DNA of 64,000 nt, taken from NCBI GenBank assembly GCA_000333855.2, contig CM007343.1:88531-152530 (forward strand), in the 5' to 3' direction. Each line of letters begins with the position of its first letter. Positions within the stretch are counted from its first letter, which is position 1. The stretch is from Endotrypanum monterogeii. Its lineage: Eukaryota; Euglenozoa; Kinetoplastea; Trypanosomatida; Trypanosomatidae. A model generated the notes under the pieces. The model saw nothing but the letters and a program-made list of their open reading frames with translations. It was not told where the DNA came from and did no database searches. Both the position numbers and the translations under genes were made by a program. This document shows positions 61,738-64,000 of the stretch, one piece after another.

Positions 61738-62215
61738 TTTGTTTGTTTGTTGTTGTTATTTTTTCTTTTTTTAAACACACTCGCTCATCGCAGGAAACAC
61801 GTCAACATTGACTACGCGGCGGGCGGAAGGGCGCACTGGCCCCGCATTCTGTGATGGGCGGCGGATTCTTCAGGGAACGACTCCCTGCTACCGATGCAGA
61901 AAGCCGTTTCTGTCTCCGAGAAAGTCGGGTACTCATGACCCAACGAACTCGGGGTCGTGTTGCTTCTGACGTCTCGTACCAGTGAGTGGATCGTGTGGCA
62001 ACACAGCGAGATGCCCAATCGAGTCACATCTACACTATCGGCGTACTAGTCTAAGTGTCGAGGTAGCCTGGACACATTATAACCGGCCCCTACAACCCCT
62101 AGACTGGAGCGTTTTCAAGTCATCCCGCGAGGCGACCTGAGCGAAAGGGGTGGTAGTGTGGTGTCTATGACGTGGGGGTGCTGCTCTCGCACCCCAGGCA
62201 ACCATCAGTAATGAG
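61738..62215 (-). repeat. SIDER-like retroposon candidate, minus orientation, with structured RNA potential
   Basis: Read on the minus strand, a complex, non-repetitive body of about 440 bases ends in an A-rich tail (61738-61773, seen as TTTGTTTG ... TTTTTTT on the + strand), the shape of a non-LTR-derived short retroposon. Several strong stems are visible: CAGGGA/TCCCTG (61871-61887), CATGACCC/GGGTCGTG (61934-61959), a GCAA tetraloop hairpin (61994-62005), an 11-bp stem with one mismatch (62090-62100 with 62146-62156) and GGGGTGC/GCACCCC (62175-62195). SIDER elements of Leishmania have similar length and tails. It could instead be an unrecognised structured RNA gene. No clear target-site duplication was found. 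Confidence 0.45.
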
Positions 62216-62892
62216 TTTTTTGTTGCCTCCAACAGCCAAAATCAAGTTGTGGTAAATTCTGTAGAGTATCATACCTTCATCAACATACAATTGTATCTGC
62301 GTACATTCCTGGACTTATATGCTCTTCGTGCACGGTATATCTATATGCATTAATTTGTTTATGTATATAGCAAGCACATGGGAGAGTGTCATATAGGATC
62401 GCGCTTTTTCTCGGTTGTATGTCCCGGCGAGTTTGTGATCCTCGTTTGCTGTTGCTCAGTCCAAGTAACAATTATCAGTGAGAGCAGAGGGATTGGAGGG
62501 GGAGGTGGTCAAGACGTGATACAGAATCGGTCGCAGTGTTAACACCTCGTAGTCCCCCCCCCCTGTTTGTTCGCTATCTGCACACGGCAGTCTAGGCATC
62601 GTAGCGTATCTCTAATTCTGCGTATGCTTCTCTTCCTCTATTTTTTTTCTTTTTTTGTGTGTGTGTGCACTGACATCCTCATTTTCTTCCTCTCCTGCAC
62701 AAACCTTTTCAAACATACATACGCAAGGCACCTAGTGGTGTAGATGAATGTTGCAATACTCCGCACCTTGAGCTCCATCTTTTTTTTTTTTCTGTTGCCT
62801 CCGGTCACACACGCTTTCTCCGCGCGCGCGCGTGTGTGTGTAGGTGTAGGTGTAGGTGTGGATTTTCTGCTATGAGAGTATTGAAGCAATAG

Positions 62893-62927
<35 letters not shown>

Positions 62928-63052
62928 ACTGCCTTCCTCTCTTTAACTGTACACTCCCGTGCGAACGACCTTTCGGCGTTCAATAGGAGTGTCCTGTGCC
63001 TACGGGAGACAAACATCACAGCACTCGTTCCTCCACGTTTTTTCCATCCTTT

Positions 63053-63054
63053 AG
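63053..63054 (+). promoter_or_regulatory. Probable spliced-leader acceptor for the CHAP amidase
   Basis: A GTTCCTCCACGTTTTTTCC-rich tract ends in CCTTTAG, with AG at 63053-63054 and the ATG 50 bases downstream. Confidence 0.55.
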
Positions 63055-63103
63055 TCACATAGGGACTGAACGCAGCCTCGACGTAATCCTCGGTGCGGAG
63101 CAG

Positions 63104-63814
63104 ATGGGCATGCTTCCTGCAACACAAAGCGTCCACTGCCAGGGCTGTGCGGTTGCCCTGCACGACATTTGTGGATACACAGACCAAGGCGTGCCCGCGT
63201 ACAGCAATGGCACCTCTGAAACATGGACGAAAAAAAAAAACTTTCATGAGGGCCTCTTCATGGGCTACCAATGGCAGTGTGTCGAGTTCGCGAGGCGTTG
63301 GCTCTGGGTAACGCACAGACTTCTGCTGCCGGAGCGTAACTGCGCATACTGTTTTTCTAGCTGCACACACGTCTATCGACCCAAAGAGGGCGCGTCCACG
63401 AGTCTACAGCAGCAACAAAGAGGTACTAGCGAAGCTGCTGCAGAGCGGATCGATCCAGGGCTGCGAGAAAACAAAAAAGTGTGGGAAAAAGTACCTGCAA
63501 AGTTTGTGCAGCAAGGTTCACTGGTGCCGCCGGTGGCCGATAGCTTGATTGTCTATCCAATGAGCTTTGGCAGTCCTTGGGGGCACATTGGTGTCATTAC
63601 CGCCGTTGACCTAGATCGCCGCCTTGTCTACGTTGCAGATCAAAACCGATACTTCCACTACTGGGGCACCAAGTCGTACAGCGCCGTCTTCCGACTGGAT
63701 ATCCACAAAAACCGCTTCTACATCCGCGATCACGAGAGTGAGTGCACAGGGTGGCTGACATTTCCCACGGCAGTGGAGGGTCACGTGGCGGTGTCTGTGC
63801 CCGGGAGCCGCTGA
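63104..63814 (+). CDS. Stand-alone CHAP amidase, trypanothione/glutathionylspermidine synthetase-like
   Basis: A 236-residue protein matching the N-terminal amidase half of glutathionylspermidine and trypanothione synthetases. The nucleophile is Cys59 in GYQWQCVEFARRWLW, the same numbering as in the E. coli bifunctional enzyme. The catalytic His is His161 in PWGHIGVI, followed by VADQN (Asp179). The amidase hydrolyses the amide bond between glutathione and spermidine. The ATP-grasp synthetase half is absent: the frame ends at TGA and is followed by non-coding sequence. A Gln-rich insert near 105-115 is extra. Start is the first ATG (63104); only GTG lies upstream in frame. I recall a chromosome 23 trypanothione-synthetase-like gene in Leishmania, consistent with this position, but that is from memory. 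Confidence 0.85.
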   Translation: MGMLPATQSVHCQGCAVALHDICGYTDQGVPAYSNGTSETWTKKKNFHEGLFMGYQWQCVEFARRWLWVTHRLLLPERNCAYCFSSCTHVYRPKEGASTSLQQQQRGTSEAAAERIDPGLRENKKVWEKVPAKFVQQGSLVPPVADSLIVYPMSFGSPWGHIGVITAVDLDRRLVYVADQNRYFHYWGTKSYSAVFRLDIHKNRFYIRDHESECTGWLTFPTAVEGHVAVSVPGSR

Positions 63815-64000
63815 GGGGAAAGGGAAGGAAAGGCAAGAAGAAAAGTCTGCATATTCCCTCTCCCTCCTCCTCCTCGTAGCACACGCAGATGGTGCGCTGC
63901 ACAGCTCTCACCTGCACCTTCCATCACTTGTTTCCTAAGGATGCAGTGCCTATACGCTATCTTTCTTGTACTCGCGCCCCCCCCCCTGTCCCCCTCTTCC
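63815..64000. other. 3' flank of the CHAP amidase gene to the window end
   Basis: Purine-rich then CT-rich spacer with a C run (63978-63987). Nothing else recognised. Confidence 0.7.

Larger units (their letters stand above)
60099..63103. other. Gene-poor region of 3.0 kb with retroposon-like block
   Basis: It holds an ATT repeat (60275-60301), TA runs (60451-60467, 61457-61475), C and A runs, the retroposon-like block at 61738-62215, a (CA)n run (62894-62927) and the acceptor at 63053-63054. No protein gene recognised. Confidence 0.65.

Noticed and set aside
1..64000. CRISPR array, insertion sequence, prophage or defence system
   Set aside because: The sequence is eukaryotic nuclear; no spaced direct-repeat array, transposase or phage gene was seen.

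Overview
The window looks like nuclear chromosome sequence from a trypanosomatid of the Leishmania group (Leishmaniinae). All supported genes lie on the + strand. None shows a cis-intron. They are separated by long intergenic stretches made of polypyrimidine tracts followed by AG (spliced-leader acceptors) and of (CA)n, (TA)n and (GT)n microsatellites. The first genes match the Leishmania chromosome 23 'H locus' order: the C-terminal end of an MRPA/PGPA-type ABC transporter, then pteridine reductase PTR1, a RING protein, HUS1 and tryptophanyl-tRNA synthetase. Species cannot be fixed from the sequence; the reference gene order is from memory.

Layout. 1-2.8 kb: broken ABC-transporter tail and PTR1, with no argininosuccinate synthase gene between them. 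3.8-17.8 kb: large RING-finger protein, HUS1 (9-1-1 clamp), TrpRS, a Trl1-like RNA ligase/kinase fusion and a SAP18-like protein. 18.8-27.3 kb: a protein with a C-terminal membrane anchor, V-ATPase subunit G and three unrecognised proteins, with a 20-N gap at 24.2 kb flanked by a duplicated segment. 28.5-39.6 kb: an NADP-dependent zinc alcohol dehydrogenase, a small probably mitochondrial protein and an ABCG half-transporter with a Cys-rich ectodomain, between gene-poor stretches of 3.4 and 2.6 kb. 40.8-64 kb: a 1937-residue protein with a divergent RasGAP-like core, a second 20-N gap beside a perfect 46-bp palindrome, a small candidate gene, aldose 1-epimerase, a glycosyltransferase-like protein, a large FtsX-type permease, a SIDER-like retroposon candidate in minus orientation, and a stand-alone CHAP amidase related to the N-terminal half of trypanothione/glutathionylspermidine synthetase.

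The genes are mostly housekeeping and not a pathway operon; co-orientation reflects polycistronic transcription with trans-splicing. Loose themes are drug, pterin and thiol metabolism (MRPA tail, PTR1, CHAP amidase), DNA/RNA maintenance (HUS1, TrpRS, Trl1-like) and transport (ABCG, FtsX, V-ATPase). I found no self-contained novel system. The most unusual items are the Trl1-like ligase with Arg where the nucleotidylated Lys is expected, the divergent RasGAP-like giant protein, a strong 3'-UTR hairpin behind TrpRS, the structured retroposon-like block at 61.7-62.2 kb, and the assembly anomalies at both gaps.
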